Part shown: positions 1 to 5,993 of the stretch, in pieces | Position numbering within the stretch: the stretch's first letter is position 1 | Layout: each line of letters opens with the position of its first letter | Source of the DNA: Candidatus Cacconaster caballi | Lineage (GTDB): Bacteria; Bacteroidota; Bacteroidia; Bacteroidales; UBA932 | DNA length: 33,663 nucleotides | Assembly: GCA_018065695.1 (NCBI GenBank) | Contig: JAGHST010000030.1 | Span: 1 to 33,663, forward strand | Direction: 5' to 3' | Notes under the pieces: model-generated | Databases searched by the model: none | The model's input: the letters and a program-made list of their open reading frames with translations, nothing else | What the model was told of the DNA's origin: nothing | Translations under genes and position numbers: made by a program

Positions 1-663
1 ATAAAGAAACTCCTGATGCGAATGGCCTCAGATGCCGGAAGAACGATTAACTGGACTTCCTTCACACCGGGGATACGGCAGTTGAACGACCTTACCGATG
101 CGAGGAACGTCTTGATATATGACAACAGAAACGGATTCCTTGTACACGACATCTATACTCCGTTTTCATATCCCTGGGGAGCGAATTTCTGTTATTTCAA
201 TCCTGATGCGAAAAAGAGGTTCCTGGAGTCATCCGTACCATCCACTATCAAGGATCGCCGTTCAGTGTACCACTCTCATATTTCAGACGAAATTCAGGGA
301 CTGAGAATATTGGATGGCTGTTTCTCTCCTTTTTCTTTCTGCGATATTGCGGCTGGAGAGAGTCTCTTCCGGGATGCGGTGCACTATTTCTATATGCTTG
401 GCAGAAACATCGAGAGCAACAAGGAAATAGCAAAGGAAATCGGAGAGAGCGTATCATATACCGAAGATGAGCTTTATGCGGCAATCTGTGGGAAATGCAA
501 AAGCGAATACGGAACGGCCAACCCGGCCCAGACTCCTTCTGATGCAAAAATCGCTATGGCAAAGGTAATGCGCTATGAGTACAATGCGACACAGAAGCAA
601 ATTCAGCGGATGCTACGTCTGGACCAGGGGATACTGCAATCAATTTTCGGCTCGCAAGGGTAA
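1..663 (+). CDS. Y1 (REP-associated/IS200-like) transposase-related protein, C-terminal part
   Basis: The reading frame is open from the first base of the window, so the 5' part of the gene lies outside; the first internal ATG is at 16. The visible 215+ residues contain a segment around residues 25-60 (DARNVLIYDNRNGF, then TPFSYPWG and FCYFNP) and a C-terminal basic helical segment (KVMRYEYNATQKQIQRMLRL) that resemble, from memory, Bacteroidales proteins annotated as Y1/REP-associated tyrosine transposases. In that family the catalytic HUH motif and Tyr would sit in the N-terminal part, which is not visible here. The context supports the call: 39 bp after the stop begins a run of palindromic 51-bp repeats, and RAYT genes are typically flanked by the palindromes they act on. 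It could instead be an unrelated Bacteroidales hypothetical protein. The family call is an inference without a database search. Confidence 0.55.
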   Translation: MKKLLMRMASDAGRTINWTSFTPGIRQLNDLTDARNVLIYDNRNGFLVHDIYTPFSYPWGANFCYFNPDAKKRFLESSVPSTIKDRRSVYHSHISDEIQGLRILDGCFSPFSFCDIAAGESLFRDAVHYFYMLGRNIESNKEIAKEIGESVSYTEDELYAAICGKCKSEYGTANPAQTPSDAKIAMAKVMRYEYNATQKQIQRMLRLDQGILQSIFGSQG

Positions 664-702
664 TCTCAACGCCATCAAACTCCAATACGGGGGAATTTCG
701 GT

Positions 703-821
703 CTTATATTCCCCCGAAACGGTCAGCAATGACAAAATCGGGGGAGAAATCACCTTATATTCCCCCGAAACGGTCAGCAATGACAAAATCGGGGGAGAAA
801 TCACCTTATATTCCCCCGAAA
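703..821. repeat. 51-bp tandem palindromic (REP-like) repeat, two full copies plus a partial third
   Basis: Two identical 51-bp units (703-753 and 754-804) and the start of a third (805-821) lie directly after the transposase-like gene. Each unit holds an inverted repeat TCCCCCGA/TCGGGGGA (710-717 with 738-745, repeated at +51). The 20-nt loop contains a second small hairpin, GTCA-GCAA-TGAC (722-733), whose loop fits the GNRA pattern. A further GGGGGAA at 689-695 can pair with TTCCCCC at 709-715, so half-palindromes alternate along the array. The repeats are directly adjacent with no unique spacers, so this is not a CRISPR array. Because 51 is a multiple of three, a frame stays open across it; I regard that as incidental. 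REP-type function is inferred from the neighbour. Confidence 0.85.
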
Positions 822-881
822 AGCCAGGTTAAATGCAAGATTCCAGTCATTGAACTATATCAAGGTAACAACAAGGCGTGC

Positions 882-1073
882 GAGGACTATGGGGCTGCGG
901 GGACGTGGCCAACCCGGGGCCCCCGAAAACATTTCGTTTTTGGGGTGTCTCCACGGCCTCGCAGAGTGGGAGGGACCCGTTGGATACAAGTTCTCGCGAC
1001 AGCTAGGACGCAGGAGACAATGGGAGGGTCGAAGGAGCGAAGCGACTGAGTTCCCCGCAACACCATAGTCCTC
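882..1073. repeat. 192-bp structured element bounded by 22-bp imperfect inverted repeats
   Basis: The left arm 882-903 (GAGGACTATGGGGCTGCGGGGA) and the right arm 1052-1073 are reverse complements apart from two positions. Inside lie a 10-bp hairpin with one G-U type pair (921-930 with 936-945, 5-nt loop) and a nested 7-bp pair TGTCTCC/GGAGACA (946-952 with 1013-1019). No convincing reading frame spans it. It could be a MITE-like non-autonomous element, a structured RNA, or an extended REP-type cluster belonging to the nearby transposase-like gene. I see no clear target-site duplication outside the arms. Confidence 0.6.
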
Positions 1074-1167
1074 TCTGCCGCTGTAACATCATTCGAAAAT
1101 TGTCTCCTTCATCAGAATTTCGTACTTTTATCCTCTGGAAGTTCTTCTGCACACCGACCGGTAAAAT

Positions 1168-1243
1168 TTGCACAACCGGGAGGGAGAAAAAACGGGTTCG
1201 TTTTGCAATTTCAGAAAATTTGGTTGTGCAAGCGTTGTGCAAG
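1168..1243. repeat. Three copies of a TTGCACAAC-type word (inverted pair plus direct copy)
   Basis: TTGCACAACC at 1168-1177 is an exact reverse complement of GGTTGTGCAA at 1222-1231, and GTTGTGCAAG is repeated 11 bp on (1223-1232 and 1234-1243). The 11-bp period would put the two direct copies on the same helix face. The surrounding 1085-1260 shows no gene. This could be a binding site for a regulator, an element end, or chance in low-complexity sequence. Confidence 0.4.
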
Positions 1244-1265
1244 TGGCAAAACAAAAGAGTTAACA

Positions 1266-1353
1266 ATACCGCATCAGCGGTATAGCGGAGGCCGTGTCCT
1301 GCGCAGCAGGACGGCAAGGCCGGGAGCGGCGGGGGTCGTCGCGACAGCGACGA
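1266..1353. repeat. Row of three compact GC-rich hairpins
   Basis: Three perfect or near-perfect stem-loops follow each other: ATACCGC-ATCA-GCGGTAT (1266-1283), GTCCTGC-GCA-GCAGGAC (1296-1312, extendable outward through GCC/GGC with a 2-nt bulge), and TCGTCGC-GACA-GCGACGA (1336-1353). A fourth hairpin (1357-1375) is listed separately as the tRNA terminator. They carry different sequences, so they are not copies of one unit. Together with the upstream repeats they fill the 718-bp gap between the transposase-like gene and tRNA-Leu. Confidence 0.6.
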
Positions 1354-1356
1354 ATA

Positions 1357-1375
1357 AAGGGGGCAGAGCCCCCTT
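1357..1375 (-). terminator. Intrinsic terminator downstream of tRNA-Leu
   Basis: On the minus strand, six bases after the tRNA 3' end, an 8-bp perfect stem AAGGGGGC/GCCCCCTT with a 3-nt loop is followed by TATT, giving a T-rich tail TTTATT. Position and structure fit a rho-independent terminator of the tRNA transcript. Confidence 0.6.
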
Positions 1376-1381
1376 GATAGG

Positions 1382-1462
1382 TGCGGGCGAAGGGACTCGA
1401 ACCCATACGCACTAGGCACCAGATCCTAAGTCTGGCTTGGCTACCAATTACAACACGCCCGC
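1382..1462 (-). tRNA. tRNA-Leu, anticodon UAG
   Basis: The reverse complement folds as a class II tRNA. The 7-bp acceptor GCGGGCG/CGCCCGC has discriminator A. The anticodon stem CCAGA/UCUGG encloses the loop CUUAGGA (anticodon UAG). A long variable arm, as expected for leucine, is followed by a T-arm GGGUUCGAGUCCC. The CCA end is not encoded. The gene has its own promoter just upstream and a hairpin terminator just downstream. The hairpin and repeat region lies on its 3' side, the usual side for integration at tRNA genes. Confidence 0.93.
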
Positions 1463-1472
1463 TTAGGCTGTG

Positions 1473-1502
1473 CAAAGATAGAAATTTTTCGTGAATTACA
1501 AA
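1473..1502 (-). promoter_or_regulatory. Bacteroidota promoter for tRNA-Leu
   Basis: On the minus strand TTTG (1499-1502) is followed after 18 bp by TATCTTTG (1473-1480). This fits the -33 TTTG / -7 TAnnTTTG consensus of the Bacteroidota primary sigma factor. The start would fall about 5-8 nt upstream of the tRNA. Confidence 0.7.
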
Positions 1503-1507
1503 TGGTG

Positions 1508-2014
1508 CTATGTGTGGAACACCATATCCACCGGTGCGTCGTGCTCCTCGCAGGGAACGGACTCCACCATCTGGCTTCGGAATGCGACGCCGGCTTTGGG
1601 GCAGGAAAGAAGTGGCAGAAGCCTGTCGTAGAAGCCTTTGCCGCGTCCGAGTCTGTGACCTGACTCGTCGAATGCCACGCCCGGAATGATGGCGAAATCT
1701 ATCTCGGAAGGCAGAATGTCAGTGGCAGCTTCGCAAGGCTCCATTATGCCCCTGTAACCTTCGCGTATGAGAGAAGGGTTATATTCCTTCAAGGTGAGAG
1801 AGTCTCCGATGACCAGTGGCAGTGCGATGCGCTTTCGTCCGTGCCACCGTGCGAGAAACCCGGCGGTGGGCACTTCGTCCGGCAGGGAGTGGTACAGCAG
1901 TATACAGCGTGCCTGTGAGAAAGCCTCGCATTTTTCGACAGCTTCCCATAGGGAAGATGCATCTTCAACAGATTTGTGAGATTTGATATAAGCTCTCAGT
2001 TCGCGCTTGTCCAT
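1508..2014 (-). CDS. 5-formyltetrahydrofolate cyclo-ligase
   Basis: A 168-residue protein of the MTHFS/YgfA family, which uses ATP to convert 5-formyl-THF to 5,10-methenyl-THF in cytosolic one-carbon metabolism. The family signature LGRGKGFYDR lies at residues 122-131, preceded by PGVAFD (111-116). The N-terminal MDKRELRAYIK resembles the usual basic helix with the KxxLR-type start of the family. Length is normal (about 170-200). It is the last gene of the minus-strand run that begins with the chromate transporter genes, 12 bp after the BASS transporter; no functional link between them is evident. Confidence 0.9.
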   Translation of the reverse strand: MDKRELRAYIKSHKSVEDASSLWEAVEKCEAFSQARCILLYHSLPDEVPTAGFLARWHGRKRIALPLVIGDSLTLKEYNPSLIREGYRGIMEPCEAATDILPSEIDFAIIPGVAFDESGHRLGRGKGFYDRLLPLLSCPKAGVAFRSQMVESVPCEEHDAPVDMVFHT

Positions 2015-2026
2015 AACTGTACGAAA

Positions 2027-2926
2027 TCAAATGTTTTTTCCGTGGTCGTGACGCCACATCTGCCAACTGTTGAAAAGATTTTGCCAGATGCTGTAGAGAG
2101 CTGCATAGACAGAAGCGAGCGGCAGCAGATAAGTGTTGGCCATCCAGATGCCCATAGCGCTGTTTTTCTGCGCCAGCATCTGCCCTCCGGCTATGCGGTC
2201 ACCGCACTTTTCGCCCATCTTCTTCCCAAGCAGGAATTGCAGGGCACAGAAGAAAATGGACGCGGCCCCCATCAGCAATATGCTTCCGATATGCTCTTTT
2301 CCGTGGAGAAACATGAAATCGATGGTCTGGCCCAAAGTCAGAGTCAAGGCGGCGGACCACAGATAGAAGGATGCCCCCTTGTAGCGGCAAAGAAAGCCGC
2401 TGACTTTCGGTGCAAATCTCTGAAGGAGGAGAGCCGTAAAGAAAGGTAGAGCTATGATAGGGAATATCCTTCTGAGTATCAGCCAAAATGAGTCCAGAAA
2501 AGGCATATCCTGCTGAATACCGATGAAGGAAAAATAGACGGGAGCCACGACTGTGACCATCAGATTGCCGAAAATGGTGTAGGTGGTCATAGTCTCTCGG
2601 TTTGCTCCGAGAATGCAGGCAATTACCACTGAAGAAGCGGCCACGGGGCAGAGAATACCGCAAAGGACGCCTTCCGCTACAATTTCAGAAGCCCCGAAAG
2701 CTCTGAATATGAAGTAGCTGCCCAGACTGACAACAATCTGGAAAGAAGCAATCCACCAGTCAAGCCTTGTCAGGCGCAATTTCCTGACATCCACTGCCAC
2801 GTTGTTGAGCAGCAGGATTGTGAAGATAATATAGGGGGTGACATCCTTGAGCATCGTGAGCCAATGGTGGAAAAGGATGCCCATCAAGATGGCGAAAGGA
2901 AGAACGTAACTTTTGAGCTTTATCAT
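2027..2926 (-). CDS. BASS-family (bile acid:sodium symporter-like) transporter
   Basis: A 299-residue integral membrane protein with about nine or ten hydrophobic segments, starting MIKLKSYVLPFAILMGILFHHWL. The pattern CPVAASSVVIACILGANRETMTTYTIFGNL (about residues 92-121), with a Pro-containing helix break followed by a Gly/Asn-containing helix, resembles the BASS (SLC10-like) fold. Members move organic anions with sodium; the substrate here cannot be read from sequence. Its start codon directly abuts the stop codon of the upstream chromate transporter half, so the genes are probably translated from one mRNA. Confidence 0.75.
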   Translation of the reverse strand: MIKLKSYVLPFAILMGILFHHWLTMLKDVTPYIIFTILLLNNVAVDVRKLRLTRLDWWIASFQIVVSLGSYFIFRAFGASEIVAEGVLCGILCPVAASSVVIACILGANRETMTTYTIFGNLMVTVVAPVYFSFIGIQQDMPFLDSFWLILRRIFPIIALPFFTALLLQRFAPKVSGFLCRYKGASFYLWSAALTLTLGQTIDFMFLHGKEHIGSILLMGAASIFFCALQFLLGKKMGEKCGDRIAGGQMLAQKNSAMGIWMANTYLLPLASVYAALYSIWQNLFNSWQMWRHDHGKNI

Positions 2927-3448
2927 CTAATAAATCAATATGCCCGCAACCGCTGCAAGGAAAATCAGCAGAATCGAATCTACCTTCATCCAGATGGCGG
3001 TGAAACAGGCGGCAAAGATAGCAATGCTTTTCCAATCCACGAAAGTTTCCCGATTGAGGAACATGAGGGCGGCTGCGCCTATCATACCGCAAATCATAGG
3101 TTTCAGCCACTTCAGGATGCTTTCCATCGTACGGTTGGAACGCAGGCGGTTGTAGAATATGGTGATGATGATCATCAGTGTCAGAGGCGGCAGACATACA
3201 GCGGTGGTGGCAAGCATAGAGCCCCAGAAGGAGCCTGTCACGGAATAGCCGACATAAGTGGCGCAGTTGACGGCAATCGGGCCGGGTGTCATCTGGGAAA
3301 CTGCCACTATGTCTGAAAGTTGTGTGCCGGTGAGCCAGGCGTGGCGGGTGACGATTTCGCTCTGGATGAGTGAAAGCATGGCGTATCCGCCGCCGAAACC
3401 GAAGAAACCGATCTTCAGATAGGAAAGAAAAAGCTGGAGATATATCAT
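2927..3448 (-). CDS. Chromate transporter half-subunit (second gene)
   Basis: A 173-residue CHR domain with FGFGGGYAML near residues 15-24 and the SQMTPGPIAVNCATYVGY segment near 51-68, both typical of ChrA. Full-length ChrA has two CHR domains; here, as in many Bacteroidota, each domain is a separate gene and the pair presumably forms a heterodimer. Its ATG overlaps the TGA of the upstream half by 4 bp (ATGA), so translation is probably coupled. True substrate may be chromate or another oxyanion. Confidence 0.88.
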   Translation of the reverse strand: MIYLQLFLSYLKIGFFGFGGGYAMLSLIQSEIVTRHAWLTGTQLSDIVAVSQMTPGPIAVNCATYVGYSVTGSFWGSMLATTAVCLPPLTLMIIITIFYNRLRSNRTMESILKWLKPMICGMIGAAALMFLNRETFVDWKSIAIFAACFTAIWMKVDSILLIFLAAVAGILIY

Positions 3449-3987
3449 TTTTCCCCTCCTTTTTCAAAAAACGGCAGAATTGCTCCGGTAAATCCCCCGG
3501 CAAGTATGAAATAGATAGGAGAAATACCTGCGTATGTAATCGAGAGCGCTACGGCTGCAGAGAGAACGATGAAATACCATTTTTTCAATCTTCTCAGCAT
3601 CTGGACAAACGGTACGGCAATCATTGCCACCACGGCCGGACGCAAGCCCTTGAAGGCAGCCTCGACGTATGTGTTGCCGCGAAAATCGGCGAGACATACG
3701 GCGATGAGCAGAATTATCAGAAAAGAGGGCAGAACCGAACCTATGACGGCTGATAGCGAGCCCCACCAGCCGCATACACGGTAGCCTACAAATACAGCTG
3801 TATTGAGCGAAAACGGCCCCGGAGCGGAGGTGGCCAGCGCGAACTGGTCGTAAAATTCATCTTTTCCCATCCATTTCTTACGGTCCACCACTTCCTTCTC
3901 TATCATCGGAATCATAGCATAGCCGCTGCCGAAAGTAAAGGCTCCGACCTTGAAAAAAGTGAGGAAAAGTTGAATAATGTTTTTCAC
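3445..3987 (-). CDS. Chromate transporter half-subunit (first gene), GTG start
   Basis: A CHR domain of 180 residues: start (V)KNIIQLFLTFFKVGAFTFGSGYAMIPMIEKE, then the conserved ATSAPGPFSLNTAVFVGY segment. I place the start at GTG 3987 because homologous halves begin within a few residues of the FFKxGxFTFG motif. The longer frame back to 4224 adds 79 residues of unrelated character and would run through the promoter and part of the divergent gene. The likely -7 element TATATTTG lies only 4 bp upstream of GTG, implying a nearly leaderless mRNA. It is the first gene of the operon with its partner half. Confidence 0.85.
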   Translation of the reverse strand: MKNIIQLFLTFFKVGAFTFGSGYAMIPMIEKEVVDRKKWMGKDEFYDQFALATSAPGPFSLNTAVFVGYRVCGWWGSLSAVIGSVLPSFLIILLIAVCLADFRGNTYVEAAFKGLRPAVVAMIAVPFVQMLRRLKKWYFIVLSAAVALSITYAGISPIYFILAGGFTGAILPFFEKGGEK

Positions 3988-3991
3988 GCTG

Positions 3992-3999
3992 CAAATATA
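3992..3999 (-). promoter_or_regulatory. -7 element upstream of the chromate transporter operon
   Basis: TATATTTG on the minus strand matches TAnnTTTG exactly. The spacing to the GTG start is only 4 bp. I see no good -33 TTTG at the expected distance. Confidence 0.5.
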
Positions 4000-4086
4000 A
4001 CTTATAATTGAAAATTCTGTATTCGGGTATTTCTCTCCCGGGTAGTTTTTTTTTAACGCAATGTTTCTTTCCTTTGCCGGAAAATA

Positions 4087-4566
4087 ATGATTATGAAACA
4101 ATTGCTGATAGTGGTCGTGACAGCTTTGGCGGTCTGTCAGAAAAGCGGATCTTCCGGTGGAGAGGACTGTTTCACGAAGTTTTGCCGGGAAGCGTCTGAA
4201 ACAGACGGAGTGGAGTTCGTCCATGTGGACGGAGTCCTTCTCGGGATGGCCCGTGCTTTTATGGACAGGGAAGGGAAAGCTCTGATGAAGTCCTTGAAGG
4301 TCAATTCAATGGATATGCTTCTGGTGGAAAAATGCGAGGCGCAGGTACGCCTTGCGGTAATGGAACAGGCGCGTGCTCTTCTGGACGGGGACTCATATAT
4401 AAAAGTTCCCGCCGGAGGTGGCGGGAACTCGTTCTATCTTGAAAGGGGAGAGGGTGCTGATACCTTCACCGCTTTGGTGGTTCTGTTTGACGGAGACGGC
4501 CGTCCGGGCCTGTACCGCCTCTGCGGGGATATCCGCCCCGCTGAGCTGGAGAAGATTATTTTGTGA
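4087..4566 (+). CDS. DUF4252-like secreted protein
   Basis: A 159-residue protein (or 157 from the second Met at 4093) beginning with a hydrophobic signal-like stretch MKQLLIVVVTALAVCQKSGSS. The body has the DUF4252 layout: an F..FCREASETDGVEFVHVDGVLL start, a central helical region, and a terminal ALVVLFDGDGRPGLYRLCGDIRPAELEKI strand-turn segment. DUF4252 proteins are exported Bacteroidota proteins of unknown function. The Cys at about 17 is not in a clean lipobox. Its 3' end overlaps the 3' end of trigger factor by 11 bp on the opposite strand. Confidence 0.65.
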   Translation: MIMKQLLIVVVTALAVCQKSGSSGGEDCFTKFCREASETDGVEFVHVDGVLLGMARAFMDREGKALMKSLKVNSMDMLLVEKCEAQVRLAVMEQARALLDGDSYIKVPAGGGGNSFYLERGEGADTFTALVVLFDGDGRPGLYRLCGDIRPAELEKIIL

Positions 4567-5878
4567 GTTCTCTCATCTTCTCGAGAGTGACCTTCTTGTT
4601 CTCTACGGTCACGTTCTTCTTCACATATGCGAGGGTGATGTCATCTTCCACCTTCTCCACGATGCGGTCTGCCTGCTGACGGTCTGAAAGCATCTGCTCC
4701 GCGAACTTGGAGAGATGCTCCTGTGGAACGTTCTGCATTCCATACATTGCGAACTGGTACGAAGCGACCTTCATGGCTTCTGCGGTAACGTCTTCCTTTG
4801 TGACCTTCAACTTGCCTTCCTTCATAAGGTTGGTGCGAATCATATTCCAGCGGAAATCCTTTGCAAAGAGGTCGTATTCCTTTTCGATGTCCTCTTTTGT
4901 GAACTTGCCGTCGTTGGCGGTGAGAATCCATCTCTTCATGAATGCGTCAGGAAGCTCTATCGCCGCCTTGCCGATGAGATATTCCTTTGCATCTATCATG
5001 AAACGGTAGTTGCTCTCCTGCTCGTATTCCTGCTGCAGGCGCTCCTTGACCTTGGCGTCGAACTGCTTCTCGTCCTTGACGTTGCCTGCGCCGAATATCT
5101 GGTCGAAAGTCTCCTGGGTGAGGGGAGCGTTGACGAAAGTCTTGATATCCTTGACGGTCATATGCCACTTTTTCGGAAGGGTGTCGAGTTCTTCCTTCTT
5201 CACCTTGAACATTGCGGCGCGGTCGGCTTCGTTAGTGAATGCCTTTGCGATGTCAACGTCTTTCTCGCCGCCTTTTGCAAGGGCGAGGAAGCTTTTCTTG
5301 ACGGTAGCGGAAGTGAGGGTGCGGAGAGCTACGTAGGCATCTTCGATTTTCTGATCGCCGGATGTGAAGTCAACAATCATAAAATCTTCTTCTGAGGCCT
5401 TGTCTGTGCTCTGAAGCTGGCCGAACTGCTTGAGAAGCCCGTTCTTGTAATCTTCCACAGCTTTTGCGCTTGTAGTTACGGTATAGTAAGGAATCTTGTC
5501 CTCGGCGGAAAGTTTCATCTCCACCTTCGGAGCGACAGCTATGTCGAAGCTGAATGAGAATTTGTCCGGGTTGTCCCAGTCGTTCTTGTCTTCCTTCTCG
5601 CTCGGGAGGGGTTCGCCGAGGATGTTGAGCTTCTTGGATTCGATGAATTTGTTGAGTTCGTCGCTGACGATGGTGTTGATTGACTCTGCGAGAGCCTGAC
5701 CGCCGTGCACCTTTTCGATGAGGCCCATAGGAGCCATTCCCTTGCGGAAACCCTTGATGTCTGCCTTGCGGCGGAATTCATTGAGTTTCTTCTTGCGTGC
5801 TTCTTCGTAGTCCGCTTTCTCGATAGCAATGGTGACGGTGAGGTTCAGCTCGTCAATCTTCTTCTGTGTAACTTTCAT
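4556..5878 (-). CDS. tig: Trigger factor
   Basis: A 440-residue ribosome-associated chaperone. The N-terminal ribosome-binding signature reads GFRKGMAP (residues 43-50), where many species have GFRKGKVP. Residues 1 to about 130 form the ribosome-binding domain. The middle region (about 150-250, with EEDFMIVDFTSGDQKIEDAY) is a poorly conserved version of the FKBP-like domain, as is common in Bacteroidota, so prolyl isomerase activity is doubtful. The rest is the helical C-terminal domain. The gene is transcribed alone from the divergent region shared with the M20 dipeptidase and ends overlapping the DUF4252 gene by 11 bp. Confidence 0.93.
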   Translation of the reverse strand: MKVTQKKIDELNLTVTIAIEKADYEEARKKKLNEFRRKADIKGFRKGMAPMGLIEKVHGGQALAESINTIVSDELNKFIESKKLNILGEPLPSEKEDKNDWDNPDKFSFSFDIAVAPKVEMKLSAEDKIPYYTVTTSAKAVEDYKNGLLKQFGQLQSTDKASEEDFMIVDFTSGDQKIEDAYVALRTLTSATVKKSFLALAKGGEKDVDIAKAFTNEADRAAMFKVKKEELDTLPKKWHMTVKDIKTFVNAPLTQETFDQIFGAGNVKDEKQFDAKVKERLQQEYEQESNYRFMIDAKEYLIGKAAIELPDAFMKRWILTANDGKFTKEDIEKEYDLFAKDFRWNMIRTNLMKEGKLKVTKEDVTAEAMKVASYQFAMYGMQNVPQEHLSKFAEQMLSDRQQADRIVEKVEDDITLAYVKKNVTVENKKVTLEKMRELTK

Positions 5879-5919
5879 ATAATTATGTTTATTTTTATTT
5901 TACTTCCCAATCAAGCACG

Positions 5920-5927
5920 CAAAAGTA
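5920..5927 (-). promoter_or_regulatory. -7 element for tig
   Basis: TACTTTTG on the minus strand fits TAnnTTTG and predicts a leader of about 35-40 nt before the tig ATG at 5878. No clear -33 box. Confidence 0.5.
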
Positions 5928-5939
5928 GTAAAAATTTGT

Positions 5940-5947
5940 TATCTTTG
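5940..5947 (+). promoter_or_regulatory. -7 element for the M20 dipeptidase
   Basis: TATCTTTG fits TAnnTTTG exactly and predicts a leader of about 40-45 nt before the ATG at 5994. It stands back to back with the tig element. Confidence 0.55.
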
Positions 5948-5993
5948 TATGAATTGCCTGAAACAAAACAATCTTGAACAATAATAATTTTCA

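Noticed and set aside
703-821. Possible CRISPR array
   Set aside because: The 51-bp units are directly adjacent with no unique spacers, and no cas gene is present.
575-832. Plus-strand frame of 85 residues with an internal repeated peptide
   Set aside because: The repeat peptide is only the translation of the 51-bp palindromic DNA repeat, which stays open because 51 is divisible by three. It starts inside the transposase-like gene in another frame.
1003-1419. Minus-strand frame of 138 residues
   Set aside because: It runs across the hairpins and into the tRNA-Leu gene, and I recognise no protein family in it.
3988-4224. N-terminal extension of the first chromate transporter half
   Set aside because: The added residues look unlike protein of this family and would read through the promoter and part of the divergent DUF4252 gene.
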